Assembly (NCBI RefSeq): GCF_000244915.1
Contig: NZ_CM001442.1
Location: 2,790,001 to 2,854,000, forward strand
Reading direction: 5' to 3'
DNA from: Bradyrhizobium sp. WSM471
GTDB taxonomy: Bacteria > Pseudomonadota > Alphaproteobacteria > Rhizobiales > Xanthobacteraceae
Length of the DNA: 64,000 nucleotides
Both the position numbers and the translations under genes were made by a program. Below the pieces are notes generated by a model. It ran no database searches. It was not told the DNA's origin and was given only the letters and a program-made list of their open reading frames with translations. This document shows, piece by piece, positions 52,443 through 60,825 of this stretch; the stretch's first letter is position 1; each line of letters starts with the position of its first letter.

Positions 52443-53783
52443 TTGAAGAACAGGATTTCGTTCGTGGCGATGTCCACGGGGTGGCTGGTCGCGGTCGCGA
52501 CCTGCGCCCAGGCTGAGGCGCTGTTGCAGGGCAAGGACGCCTACGGCGATTGGAAGGCCGACAAGCCCGGCACGGTCAGGTTGATCCGGCCGCAGGATCT
52601 GGTCAGGCCCGGCGCTACCCGGTCGGTTGCGAGTTCGTCGCGCGTGGTGCCGCGCCCGCCGGAGGGGGCGCTTCAGGTGCCGGCCGGCTTCAAGATCGAG
52701 CTGTTCGCCGAGGGTCTGCGCGCCCCGCGCATCGTGCGCGTGGCGCCGAACGGCGATGTCTTCGTCGCCGAGACGCGCGCGGGCAACATCCGCGTGTTGC
52801 GCGCCGGCGACGGCGGCAAGGTCGCGACCAACGAGGTGTTCGCTGCCGGACTGCGGCAGCCGTTCGGCATCGCCTTCTTCCCAAACGGCGACAATCCGCA
52901 ATGGGTCTACGTTGCCAACACCGACAGCGTCGTCCGCTTTCCCTATCAGGCCGGCGATCTCAAGGCGCGCGGCAAGGCGGAGACGATCGTGGCGAGCCTG
53001 CCGCATGACGGCGGTCATTCCACCCGCGACATCGTGTTCACGCCCGACAACAAGCGCATGCTGGTATCGGTCGGCTCGCTCAGCAATGTCGCCGAGGGCA
53101 TGGGCACGGCGCCGGGTGGCGTGGAAGCCTGGTCGAAAGCGCAACCGCTCGGTGCGGCCTGGGCCAGCGAGACCGAGCGCGCCACCGTGCTCGCCTTTAC
53201 CCCCGAGGGGAAGGAGCGGAAGATATACGCCACCGGAATCCGCAACTGTGTCGGGCTCGCGGTCCAGCCGCAGACCGGGCTGCCCTGGTGCTCGACCAAC
53301 GAACGCGACGGGCTCGGCGACGATCTCGTGCCTGATTACGTCACCAGCGTGAAGGAAGGCGCCTTCTATGGCTGGCCGTGGTTCTATATCGGCGGCAATG
53401 AAGACCCGCGCCACGCCGGCGCGCGGCCGGACCTCAAGGACAAGGTGACGGTGCCTGATGTGCTGGTGCAGCCGCACTCGGCCTCGCTCGGCATAACCTT
53501 CTATCAGGGCACGCAGTTTCCGTCCGAGTATCGGGGCGATGCTTTCGCGGCCGAGCACGGCTCCTGGAACCGGTCGAAGCGCACCGGCTACAAGGTGATC
53601 CGCATCCGGATGAAGGACGGCAAGCCGACCGGCGAGTACGAGGATTTCGTCACAGGATTCGTGGTCAGCGACACCGAGGTGTGGGGGCGGCCGGTGGGAG
53701 TTGCGGTGGCGAAGGATGGATCGCTGCTGGTGTCGGAGGATGGCAACGGGACGATCTGGCGGGTGACAAGCGTGCCGCGATGA
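52443..53783 (+). CDS. Secreted sorbosone-type dehydrogenase (PQQ-dependent-like beta-propeller)
   Basis: A 446-residue protein. A TTG start is favoured because GGAGG lies seven bases before it and no ATG fits. The signal peptide is MKNRISFVAMSTGWLVAVAT. The propeller shows repeated strands (LQVPAGFKIELFAEGLRAPR, DIVFTPDNKRMLVSVGSLSN, PDYVTSVKEGAFYGWPWF, SLLVSEDGNGTIWRV), as in the L-sorbosone / aldose dehydrogenase (GSDH) family. It should oxidise a sugar or alcohol in the periplasm with PQQ. The substrate is unknown. Confidence 0.87.
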   Translation: MKNRISFVAMSTGWLVAVATCAQAEALLQGKDAYGDWKADKPGTVRLIRPQDLVRPGATRSVASSSRVVPRPPEGALQVPAGFKIELFAEGLRAPRIVRVAPNGDVFVAETRAGNIRVLRAGDGGKVATNEVFAAGLRQPFGIAFFPNGDNPQWVYVANTDSVVRFPYQAGDLKARGKAETIVASLPHDGGHSTRDIVFTPDNKRMLVSVGSLSNVAEGMGTAPGGVEAWSKAQPLGAAWASETERATVLAFTPEGKERKIYATGIRNCVGLAVQPQTGLPWCSTNERDGLGDDLVPDYVTSVKEGAFYGWPWFYIGGNEDPRHAGARPDLKDKVTVPDVLVQPHSASLGITFYQGTQFPSEYRGDAFAAEHGSWNRSKRTGYKVIRIRMKDGKPTGEYEDFVTGFVVSDTEVWGRPVGVAVAKDGSLLVSEDGNGTIWRVTSVPR

Positions 53784-53786
53784 AGG

Positions 53787-53945
53787 TGTACCCTCGCCCC
53801 TTGCGGGAGAGGGTGGCTCGCCGCGCAGCGGCGAGACGGGTGAGGGGTTCTATCGGCGAACTCCTCTGCGTGTGCGGAGAGAAACCCCTCATCCGGCGCT
53901 TCGCACCGCCTTCTCCCGCAAGGGAGAAGGAAGAGCAGCGTGCTT
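53787..53945. repeat. REP-like intergenic palindromic element, copy B
   Basis: The ends read CCTTGCGGGAGAGGGTGGC and CCTTCTCCCGCAAGGGAGAA; inside are GGGTGAGGGGTTC and AACCCCTCATCCG as nested inverted repeats. It is the most diverged of the three such elements here. Confidence 0.7.
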
Positions 53946-53952
53946 GCGGTGC

Positions 53953-54753
53953 CTACCCCCGTCTCACACTCGCTCCGCCATCCACCGGCAAGGTCACACC
54001 GGTGATGAAATTCGCCTCGTCCGAGGCCAGGAACAGCGCGGCATTCGCGACGTCCCAGCCTGTGCCCATCTTCCTGCGCAGCGGCACCTTGCTGTCGCGT
54101 TCGGCTTCGACTTCGGCGCGGGTCTTGTGCCATTCGCGGGCGCGGGTGTCGACCGCCATCGGCGTGTTCATCAGGCCCGGCAGGATGACGTTGGCGCGGA
54201 TGCCGTATTCCGCGTTCTGGTAGGCGAGCTGCTCGGTGAAAGCGATCATCGCCGACTTCGTCGCTTTGTAGGCGACGTAAGGATAGGTGGTGATCGCCGC
54301 CATCGAGGAGATGTTGATGATCGCGCCGCTTCCTTGCGCGCGCATGATCGGGATCACCTCTTTCGCCGCCCAAATGCAGCTCTTCAGATTGATCGCGACG
54401 ACGCGGTCGAAGGCCTCCTCGGTAATTTGCAGCAGCTCGGCGTCGCCGCCGGACAGGCTGACGCCGACATTGTTGTGCAGCACGTCGATCCGGCCCCAGC
54501 GCGCCTGCGCCTCCGCGACCATCGCCTTGATGTCAGCGGACTTTGTGACGTCGGCCTTGAACGCCGCGGCGGTGCCATGGTTCGCCGCGAACATGGCGGC
54601 GGTCTCCTGCGCCGATTCCAGATGATGATCGACGCAGAGCACCTTGGCGCCCTCGCGCGCGAAGGTCAGAGCAGTGGCGCGGCCATTGCCCATGCCTTCG
54701 CCGGGGCTCTGGCCGGCGCCCACGACGATCGCAACCTTGTCCTTCAAGCGCAT
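53953..54753 (-). CDS. SDR-family oxidoreductase
   Basis: A 266-residue NAD(P)-dependent short-chain dehydrogenase. The cofactor motif is VVGAGQSPGEGMGNGRATAL; VDHHLE after the second strand suggests NAD. HNNVGVSLSGGD, INISSMAAITTYPYVAYKAT with the catalytic Ser and YxxxK are all in place. The C-terminal ITGVTLPVDGG is standard. The gene is one base from the stop of the AhpD-like gene start region (54755), so they form an operon. The substrate is unknown. Confidence 0.92.
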   Translation of the reverse strand: MRLKDKVAIVVGAGQSPGEGMGNGRATALTFAREGAKVLCVDHHLESAQETAAMFAANHGTAAAFKADVTKSADIKAMVAEAQARWGRIDVLHNNVGVSLSGGDAELLQITEEAFDRVVAINLKSCIWAAKEVIPIMRAQGSGAIINISSMAAITTYPYVAYKATKSAMIAFTEQLAYQNAEYGIRANVILPGLMNTPMAVDTRAREWHKTRAEVEAERDSKVPLRRKMGTGWDVANAALFLASDEANFITGVTLPVDGGASVRRG

Positions 54754-54754
54754 G

Positions 54755-55309
54755 TCAGTTCACTCCCGGGATCGGGTACTGCTGGAGTACCTCTTTGTAA
54801 TACGGCTCGTTGTCAATCTTCATGGTGGCGAGCACGCGCACCACGCCGCAATAGAAGGCGATGGTCAGCACGAGGTCGACCATGTGCTCGTCCGAGAGAT
54901 GCTGCCTGATCTCTGCAAAGGTTGCGTCCGACATCGCGAGCTCGCGTACCATCTCGCGGGCACCTTTCAGGATCGCCTTCGCCTGTGGCTCGAGCGTCGA
55001 GGGCTCGCCGTCGGTCTCGGCAATCAGGCCGGCGATATCATCATCGGTGACGCCGAATTCCTTGCCGATCTTCACATGGTGAGTGAATTCGTATTCCGAT
55101 TTCTCCATCCAGCCGACCTGGAGGATCGCAAGCTCCCGCAGCCGTGGATCGAGCTTGCTCTTGAAGCGAATGTAGCCGCCGATGCCGTTAAAGGCACGCG
55201 CCATCTCCGGCGAATTGACCAGCAGCTTGTGCAGATTGGTGTTGCGCTTGAGCATGTCGCGATATTCTGGCGCGACCTGGTCGGCCTCGAGATAGGGCAG
55301 GCGGGCCAT
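54755..55309 (-). CDS. AhpD-like / carboxymuconolactone decarboxylase family protein
   Basis: A 184-residue protein starting MARLPYLEADQVAPEYRDML, with AAGGAAAGGAAACACAGGG before the ATG. The family core (LHKLLVNSPEMARAFNGIGG, RLRELAILQVGWMEKSEYEF, HHVKIGKEFGVTDDDIAGL) is present. The usual CxxC of AhpD reads SEYE here, so peroxidase activity is unlikely; it resembles the non-redox members. It lies directly upstream of an SDR gene. The frame continues upstream into an SDR remnant. Confidence 0.88.
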   Translation of the reverse strand: MARLPYLEADQVAPEYRDMLKRNTNLHKLLVNSPEMARAFNGIGGYIRFKSKLDPRLRELAILQVGWMEKSEYEFTHHVKIGKEFGVTDDDIAGLIAETDGEPSTLEPQAKAILKGAREMVRELAMSDATFAEIRQHLSDEHMVDLVLTIAFYCGVVRVLATMKIDNEPYYKEVLQQYPIPGVN

Positions 55310-55537
55310 CCCTGTGTTTCCTTTCCTTGCTAGTGTTCTTGTGACTCGCGTTCGGGCGCTTGTCGCGTGACGTTCGGCGAGCTTGAGGTCGCGATCGGCC
55401 ACCAGCACTTTGGCGCCGGCGCGAGCCAGTAGAATTGCGGCGGCGCGGCCATTGCCAATGCCGTCGCCCGCAGCGCCGCGGCCGCTGACCAGCGCCACCT
55501 TGCCGGCGAGACCGGGATCGTCCTCGGGCCCCTGCAT
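55310..55537 (-). pseudogene. N-terminal SDR remnant upstream of the AhpD-like gene
   Basis: In the same frame as the AhpD-like gene lies an SDR N-terminus: LAGKVALVSGRGAAGDGIGN and AILLARAGAKVLVADRDLKL, then ordinary SDR sequence breaks off near AERHATSARTRV. No catalytic part follows. It is a different SDR from the intact one at 53953. The fused frame up to 54755 would be 260 codons, but the two parts belong to different families. Confidence 0.7.
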
Positions 55538-55681
55538 ATCGTTTCACCCCAAACATTTTCGTGCAGTCTAGCAATCGCCCCGAGCGGCGAGAAGGGCCGG
55601 GCTCCCGCTTTCATGTCATTGACATCGCATGGAATTGCATGCCGCCGCGCGAGAAGGGCGAACGATCGCCCCGCGCCGTTA

Positions 55682-55706
55682 GGAACCGACCTCGCGCGAT
55701 CGCGTT
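55682..55706 (+). promoter_or_regulatory. Sigma-EcfG type promoter of the cyo operon
   Basis: GGAAC at 55682-55686 and CGTT at 55703-55706 are exactly 16 bases apart. The predicted transcript start is about 58 bases before cyoA. About one chance match is expected per window, so this is supported by position. Confidence 0.5.
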
Positions 55707-55770
55707 TGTTGCGGAGCCTTTCCCGCGCTAGGCTCTGTCCCGGGGCTTCCCAACCGCCAGTGGCTTGCCG

Positions 55771-56604
55771 ATGAATCTGCTCGATCCACAAGGGCCTGTG
55801 GCTGCGGCCAACAGCACCATCCTGGTCGATTCCGTCTTCATCATGCTCGCGATCGTGGTGCCGACCATTTTCGCGATTTTGGCCTTTGCGTTCTGGTTTC
55901 GCGCATCCAATCCAAAGGCGCGCTTTCAACCGGAGTTCGTCTATTCGGGGCGGGTGGAAATGGTGGTGTGGGCGATCCCCGCGCTCACCGTGATCCTGCT
56001 CGGCGGCGTGGCCTGGATCGGCTCGCACCAGCTCGATCCCGCGGCACCCGTGCCCGGCACCGGCAGCCCGGTGCGCATCCAGGCCGTCTCGCTCGACTGG
56101 AAATGGCTCTTCATCTATCCGGACCAGCGCATCGCCACCGTCAACACCCTGACGGTGCCGGCCGGCGCCGAACTGAATTTCCAGCTGACGTCGTCGAGCG
56201 TGATGAACGTGTTCTTCATCCCGCAGCTCGGCAGCATGATCTACACCATGAACGGCATGGTGACGAAGCTGAACCTGCGCGCCGACAACGAAGGCAAGCT
56301 CCAGGGACTGTCGGCGCATTTCTCCGGCGACGGCTTTCCGGACATGATGTTCGACGTCAACGTGATCTCTCCGCTCGCCTTTCCGGACTGGGTCGCGACC
56401 ACGGCGAAGAGCGGTGCCGTCCTCAATGAGGACAGCTACAAGAAGTTGATGCAGCAGGGCATCGAAAAGGGCAGGCCGACCTACAGGCTCGACGATCCCC
56501 GGCTGTTCGACCTGATCGCGACCCAGCACATTCCGCCGGGACCGGGCCCAGAGCTCGCATCCGAAGCAGGCCGGTCGCACAGTGGAGGCCATGATGCTCG
56601 GTAA
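55771..56604 (+). CDS. cyoA: Cytochrome bo3 quinol oxidase subunit II
   Basis: A 277-residue inner-membrane subunit of the quinol oxidase. Two transmembrane helices (about 18 to 42 and 60 to 80) precede the periplasmic domain. [20 protein letters not shown] lacks the Cys and His ligands of the CuA site, so it is a quinol oxidase, not a cytochrome c oxidase. The usual N-terminal lipoprotein signal of CyoA is missing; an in-frame stop lies 42 bases upstream. The start is followed directly by LLDPQGPVA, where the mature CyoA sequence normally begins. Confidence 0.9.
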   Translation: MNLLDPQGPVAAANSTILVDSVFIMLAIVVPTIFAILAFAFWFRASNPKARFQPEFVYSGRVEMVVWAIPALTVILLGGVAWIGSHQLDPAAPVPGTGSPVRIQAVSLDWKWLFIYPDQRIATVNTLTVPAGAELNFQLTSSSVMNVFFIPQLGSMIYTMNGMVTKLNLRADNEGKLQGLSAHFSGDGFPDMMFDVNVISPLAFPDWVATTAKSGAVLNEDSYKKLMQQGIEKGRPTYRLDDPRLFDLIATQHIPPGPGPELASEAGRSHSGGHDAR

Positions 56605-58594
56605 GCTCGATTGGTCGGCCATTCCGTTCGATCAGCCGATCCCCCTGATCGCAGGCGCGGTGGTGCTGGTCGGGATTCTCGCCGTGCTGGCCTGGGTCGT
56701 GGTGAAGGGGCATCTGCCCTATCTCTGGCACGAATGGATCACCAGCGTCGACCACAAGCGCATCGGCGTGATGTATATCCTGCTGGCCTCGGTGATGCTG
56801 CTGCGCGGCGGCAGCGACGCCATCATGATGCGGATCCAGCAGGCGGTTGCCTACCAGTCACAAGGCTATCTGCCGCCGGAGCACTACAACCAAATATTCT
56901 CTGCGCACGGCACCATCATGATCTTCTTCGTGGCGATGCCGTTCGTCATCGGGCTGATGAATCTCATCGTGCCGCTCCAGCTTGGCGTACGAGATGTCGC
57001 TTTCCCGACGCTCAATTCGGTCGGCTTCTGGCTGACCGCGACCGGTGCACTGCTGGTCAATCTTTCGCTCGTGATAGGCGAGTTCGCCCGCACCGGTTGG
57101 CTCGCGTTTCCGCCGCTGTCGGAACTGTCCTACTCGCCCGGCGTCGGCGTCGACTATTACGCGTGGTCGCTGCAGATCTCCGGCGTCGGCACGCTGGTGG
57201 CTGGCATCAATCTCGTGACGACGGTGCTGAAGCTGCGCACCAAGGGCATGAACTATCTGCGCATGCCGATGTTCTGCTGGACCACACTGGCCTCGAACCT
57301 CCTCATCGTCGCGGCCTTCCCGATTCTGACCGCCACCCTCGCGATGCTGCTGCTCGACCGCTATCTCGGCTTCCACTTCTTCACCAATGAGGCCGGCGGC
57401 AATGTCATGATGTTCATGAACCTGATCTGGGCCTGGGGGCATCCCGAGGTCTACATCCTGGTGCTGCCGGCCTTCGGCATCTTCTCCGAGGTGGTCTCGA
57501 CCTTCTCGGGCAAGGCGCTGTTCGGCTATCGCTCGATGGTGCTGGCGACGATGGCGATCTGCGTCATCTCCTTCATGGTCTGGCTGCATCACTTCTTCAC
57601 GATGGGCGCGGGCCCCGACGTCAACGCCATCTTCGGCATCGCCAGCATGATCATCGCGATACCGACCGGGGTGAAGATCTACAACTGGCTGTTCACGATG
57701 TATGGCGGCCGCATCCGCTTCGAGACGCCGATGCTGTGGTCGATAGGCTTCATGGTCACCTTCATCATCGGCGGATTGACGGGCGTGCTGGTCGCGGTGC
57801 CGCCGGCCGATTTCGTCCTCCACAACAGCATGTTCCTGGTCGCGCACTTCCACAACGTCATCATCGGCGGCGTGCTGTTCGGCGCCTTCGCGGGGTTCGA
57901 GTACTGGTTCCCCAAAGCGTTCGGCTTTCGCCTCGACGACCGCTGGGGCAAGCTTGCGTTCTGGTTCACTTTTCTCGGCTTCTATGTCACCTTCATCCCG
58001 CTCTACGTCGCCGGCATGCTCGGAATGACGCGGCGCATGCAGCACTACGACGTCGCGGCGTGGCGGCCCTGGATGCTGGTTGCAGCCGTCGGTATGGCCG
58101 TGCTGACGATCGGCGTGATCTGTCAGATCATGCAGATCGTGGTCAGCATCCGCAACCGCGAGGCCCTGCGCGATCGCACTGGCGACCCTTGGGACGGCCG
58201 TTCGCTGGAATGGGCGACGTCGTCGCCGCCACCGGTTTTCAACTTCGCTTTCAATCCCGATGTGCGCGGCGAGGATGCCTACTGGGACATTAAGACACGT
58301 GGCCAGCAGCAATCGCTCGATCATGATGCGCCCGAGTATCATGACATCGAGATGCCCAGGAATTCGCCGACCGGCTTTGTCTGCGCGTTCTTCGCCACGG
58401 TCATGGGCTTTGCGCTGATCTGGCACATCTGGTGGATGGTGATTTTGGGCGGCATCGGAGCGTTCGCGACCTTCGTCGTGTTCGCCTGGCGTGACCATGA
58501 CGAATACGTCATTCCGGCCGACGAAGTCGCTGCAATAGACCGCGTCAATCTCGAGGAGCGGCGCAGTCTTGTCAGCATGGCGGGGACAGTCTGA
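56594..58594 (+). CDS. cyoB: Cytochrome bo3 quinol oxidase subunit I
   Basis: A 666-residue heme-copper oxidase core subunit with about 15 helices. The low-spin heme region [10 protein letters not shown], the [18 protein letters not shown] segment with the His-Tyr crosslink, the Cu_B histidines in WLHHFFTMG and the heme o/b [10 protein letters not shown] are all present. It reduces O2 to water and pumps protons. The ATG at 56594 was chosen because GTGGAGG lies five bases before it; an ATG at 56591 is only two bases from it. It overlaps cyoA by 11 bases. Confidence 0.95.
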   Translation: MLGKLDWSAIPFDQPIPLIAGAVVLVGILAVLAWVVVKGHLPYLWHEWITSVDHKRIGVMYILLASVMLLRGGSDAIMMRIQQAVAYQSQGYLPPEHYNQIFSAHGTIMIFFVAMPFVIGLMNLIVPLQLGVRDVAFPTLNSVGFWLTATGALLVNLSLVIGEFARTGWLAFPPLSELSYSPGVGVDYYAWSLQISGVGTLVAGINLVTTVLKLRTKGMNYLRMPMFCWTTLASNLLIVAAFPILTATLAMLLLDRYLGFHFFTNEAGGNVMMFMNLIWAWGHPEVYILVLPAFGIFSEVVSTFSGKALFGYRSMVLATMAICVISFMVWLHHFFTMGAGPDVNAIFGIASMIIAIPTGVKIYNWLFTMYGGRIRFETPMLWSIGFMVTFIIGGLTGVLVAVPPADFVLHNSMFLVAHFHNVIIGGVLFGAFAGFEYWFPKAFGFRLDDRWGKLAFWFTFLGFYVTFIPLYVAGMLGMTRRMQHYDVAAWRPWMLVAAVGMAVLTIGVICQIMQIVVSIRNREALRDRTGDPWDGRSLEWATSSPPPVFNFAFNPDVRGEDAYWDIKTRGQQQSLDHDAPEYHDIEMPRNSPTGFVCAFFATVMGFALIWHIWWMVILGGIGAFATFVVFAWRDHDEYVIPADEVAAIDRVNLEERRSLVSMAGTV

Positions 58595-59235
58595 TGTCAA
58601 TGACCGCAACCACCGGCCGTGCACACGCCGATCCGCATCACATCGGGCTCGTCATCGAGCATCCCGGCCCAGCGCCGAAGCGCATCGTGACCGCCTATGG
58701 CTTCTGGATCTTCCTGCTCTCCGACATCGTGATGTTCTCCTGCTTCTTCGCGGCCTATGCGGTGCTGGCCGACCAGACCGCCGGCGGCCCGAAGGGTTCG
58801 GAGATATTCGATCAGCGAAACGTTGCGATCGAGACGGTCTGCCTGCTGCTGTCGAGCTTCACCTGCGGCATGGCCAGCATCGCCGCCGATGTGCGCAATC
58901 GGTTCTGGTTCTATCTCGGGATGGCCGTGACCTGTTTGCTCGGCCTCATCTTTCTGGTCATTGAGTTTCGCGAGTTCGCCGATCTCGTCGCGCGAGGCGA
59001 TGGCCCATCGCGCAGCGCGTTCCTGACTGCGTTCTTCTCCCTCGTCGGCTGCCACGGCCTCCACGTCTCGGCCGGCATATTGTGGCTCCTCACCATGATG
59101 GCCCAGGTCTCTGCGAAGGGTTTTCGTGCCGACGTGCTGCGCCGGATGATGTGCTTTGCGTTGTTCTGGCATGCACTCGACATCGTCTGGGTCGGAGTCT
59201 TCTCCGTCGTCTATTTGCTTGGGAGTGGCGTATGA
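58594..59235 (+). CDS. cyoC: Cytochrome bo3 quinol oxidase subunit III
   Basis: A 213-residue membrane subunit with five helices. AYGFWIFLLSDIVMFSCFFA, GCHGLHVSAGILWLLTMMAQ and CFALFWHALDIVWVGVFSVV are typical of subunit III. It stabilises the core and the proton path. The ATG overlaps the cyoB stop by one base (TGATG). Confidence 0.93.
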   Translation: MSMTATTGRAHADPHHIGLVIEHPGPAPKRIVTAYGFWIFLLSDIVMFSCFFAAYAVLADQTAGGPKGSEIFDQRNVAIETVCLLLSSFTCGMASIAADVRNRFWFYLGMAVTCLLGLIFLVIEFREFADLVARGDGPSRSAFLTAFFSLVGCHGLHVSAGILWLLTMMAQVSAKGFRADVLRRMMCFALFWHALDIVWVGVFSVVYLLGSGV

Positions 59236-59621
59236 GCGATCAGACGCACATGCCGGCCGGTCATGACCTTGCGCCGGGCGACGAGGAGCAACACAGTGTC
59301 GGCACGCGCGTCCTCGGCTACGTGGTGGGTCTTGTTCTCGCCCTGCTGCTGACGGCGACCTCGTTCTTCATCGCCGGCACCGATCTGGTCTGGCAGCCTT
59401 CCATTCCCGTCGCGCTGATCGTGCTGGCGATCGCGCAGATGGGCGTGCACCTCGTGTTCTTTCTGCACATCACCACCGGCCCCGACAACACCAACAACGT
59501 GCTGGCGCTCGCGTTCGGGCTGCTGGTCGTGTTCCTGGTGGTCGGTGGCACCGTCTGGATCATGGCGCATCTGAATGCGAACATGCCGGCGATGGATCAG
59601 ATCGTGCCGATGCGCCACTAG
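59232..59621 (+). CDS. cyoD: Cytochrome bo3 quinol oxidase subunit IV
   Basis: A 129-residue subunit with three helices. GTRVLGYVVGLVLALLLTAT, ALIVLAIAQMGVHLVFFLHI and FGLLVVFLVVGGTVWIMAHL are the usual segments. The gene is needed for assembly of the oxidase. Its start overlaps the cyoC stop (ATGA). No cyoE (heme o synthase) follows; it must lie elsewhere. A terminator hairpin follows. Confidence 0.92.
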   Translation: MSDQTHMPAGHDLAPGDEEQHSVGTRVLGYVVGLVLALLLTATSFFIAGTDLVWQPSIPVALIVLAIAQMGVHLVFFLHITTGPDNTNNVLALAFGLLVVFLVVGGTVWIMAHLNANMPAMDQIVPMRH

Positions 59622-59642
59622 CGCATTGTGCAAAAAAGAAGA

Positions 59643-59664
59643 GCCGCTTGTTGTGACAAGCGGC
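59643..59664 (+). terminator. Terminator hairpin of the cyo operon
   Basis: GCCGCTTGT-TGTG-ACAAGCGGC is a perfect nine-base stem 21 bases after the cyoD stop. Confidence 0.75.
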
Positions 59665-59840
59665 CCAAGTCTAGGGAGGAAACGCCCGAGCAAAGCAATC
59701 GGGCCGGAGCCGGATTGCCGCCAAGGAAACGCTCGCGCAAAGCGCTTGCGTACGCTTACAAATGCAGCAACTCCCGATAGAGTTCAATTCCGGATGAATA
59801 CTGTCTCCGGCTGGCGCTCACGGCTGCGTGATGGGCTTGG

Positions 59841-60629
59841 TTATTTCGGCCGCCGGCAGTTGTAGGCCTTGCGGAAGCCCGCGGCCTGGGCGTCCTCCTC
59901 CGAGCAGAACCAGCGGTCCGGCTTGGTCGTCGCGGGGTAGCTCGGGCAGCCGCGTAAATGGTAGATGCCGATATTGCCGGTCACGCGCGCGCGCACCGCA
60001 AGCTTGCCCTTGATGCCACAGCTCGGTGGCATCGTCAGATTTTCGGGGAACAGCGCCGCGCGAATCTCCTTGTCGCGGTCGGCGCGGCAGGCGGCGCCAA
60101 GGAGCGCGCCGTCCTTCTTGCCGGTGCGGAATTCTTGCGGTGCAACAAAGCAGCCCTTCCAGATTCCGGCGGAGGTTGATTTCGCGTCGGCCGCGGCCGA
60201 CTTGACGTTCGCCTTGACCGGCTCGCGGGCGATTGCAAAGCCCAGCTTGACCAGCTGCTCGTTCAAGCTGGTCTTGTCGCCTTCGGCCGTGCAGATCGCG
60301 CGGTGCCGCTTGCCGAAGCTCTTTTCCGGTCCGACATCGTCGCAACGCACCGATCGCTTGCCAATCAGCTTGGCGAGCTGGTCGCGGGCCTCGATGCCGC
60401 AGGTCCAGGGATCGGCATGATCGTCGATGCAGACCTGGTCCAGCTCGGGCGCGTCTACGCCGTCGAGACGATAGGTGACGTCGCCGAGCTGGACGGCGTT
60501 GCCGTCGCGGACCGTCGCGGCGGCGGTCAGCGCGGAGGCGGGGCCGGAGGTGCCCAGAAATCCGGACAGGGCAATAAAGGAAACGAGCGCAAAAGCGCGG
60601 GCGCTGGCAAAGGATTTTCGGAAGGACAT
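59841..60629 (-). CDS. Secreted thermonuclease-family (SNase-like) protein
   Basis: A 262-residue protein with a signal peptide ([20 protein letters not shown]; cleavage near ASALT). The SNase domain runs from about 35 to 150: [17 protein letters not shown] and [14 protein letters not shown] are typical. The C-terminal part ([35 protein letters not shown]) is the Cys-containing motif often found after SNase domains in rhizobia. Nuclease activity is likely but the full set of catalytic Arg/Glu residues was not confirmed. Confidence 0.85.
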   Translation of the reverse strand: MSFRKSFASARAFALVSFIALSGFLGTSGPASALTAAATVRDGNAVQLGDVTYRLDGVDAPELDQVCIDDHADPWTCGIEARDQLAKLIGKRSVRCDDVGPEKSFGKRHRAICTAEGDKTSLNEQLVKLGFAIAREPVKANVKSAAADAKSTSAGIWKGCFVAPQEFRTGKKDGALLGAACRADRDKEIRAALFPENLTMPPSCGIKGKLAVRARVTGNIGIYHLRGCPSYPATTKPDRWFCSEEDAQAAGFRKAYNCRRPK

Positions 60630-60825
60630 AAGGTCTCGCTATCGATGGCTCGTTCGCCTTGTTCCTAGCATCCGGATGTGGCGATACCAATGGTCTGCGC
60701 CCCGCGAAGTGCGACATTCCGGCCCCGTGGCTTTACTCGGCCGTCGCTCTGATCCTATCGTTCGCCGGCCTTGCGGAGCGGAGGCCGAATCGCCCGGGAA
60801 GCGGCGAAGGGAGGAAAATTTCGCG

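Noticed and set aside
56858..58624. 588-codon minus-strand frame over cyoB
   Set aside because: Antisense to cyoB, which has all catalytic histidines; the frame is His/Arg/Asp-rich and has no fold pattern.
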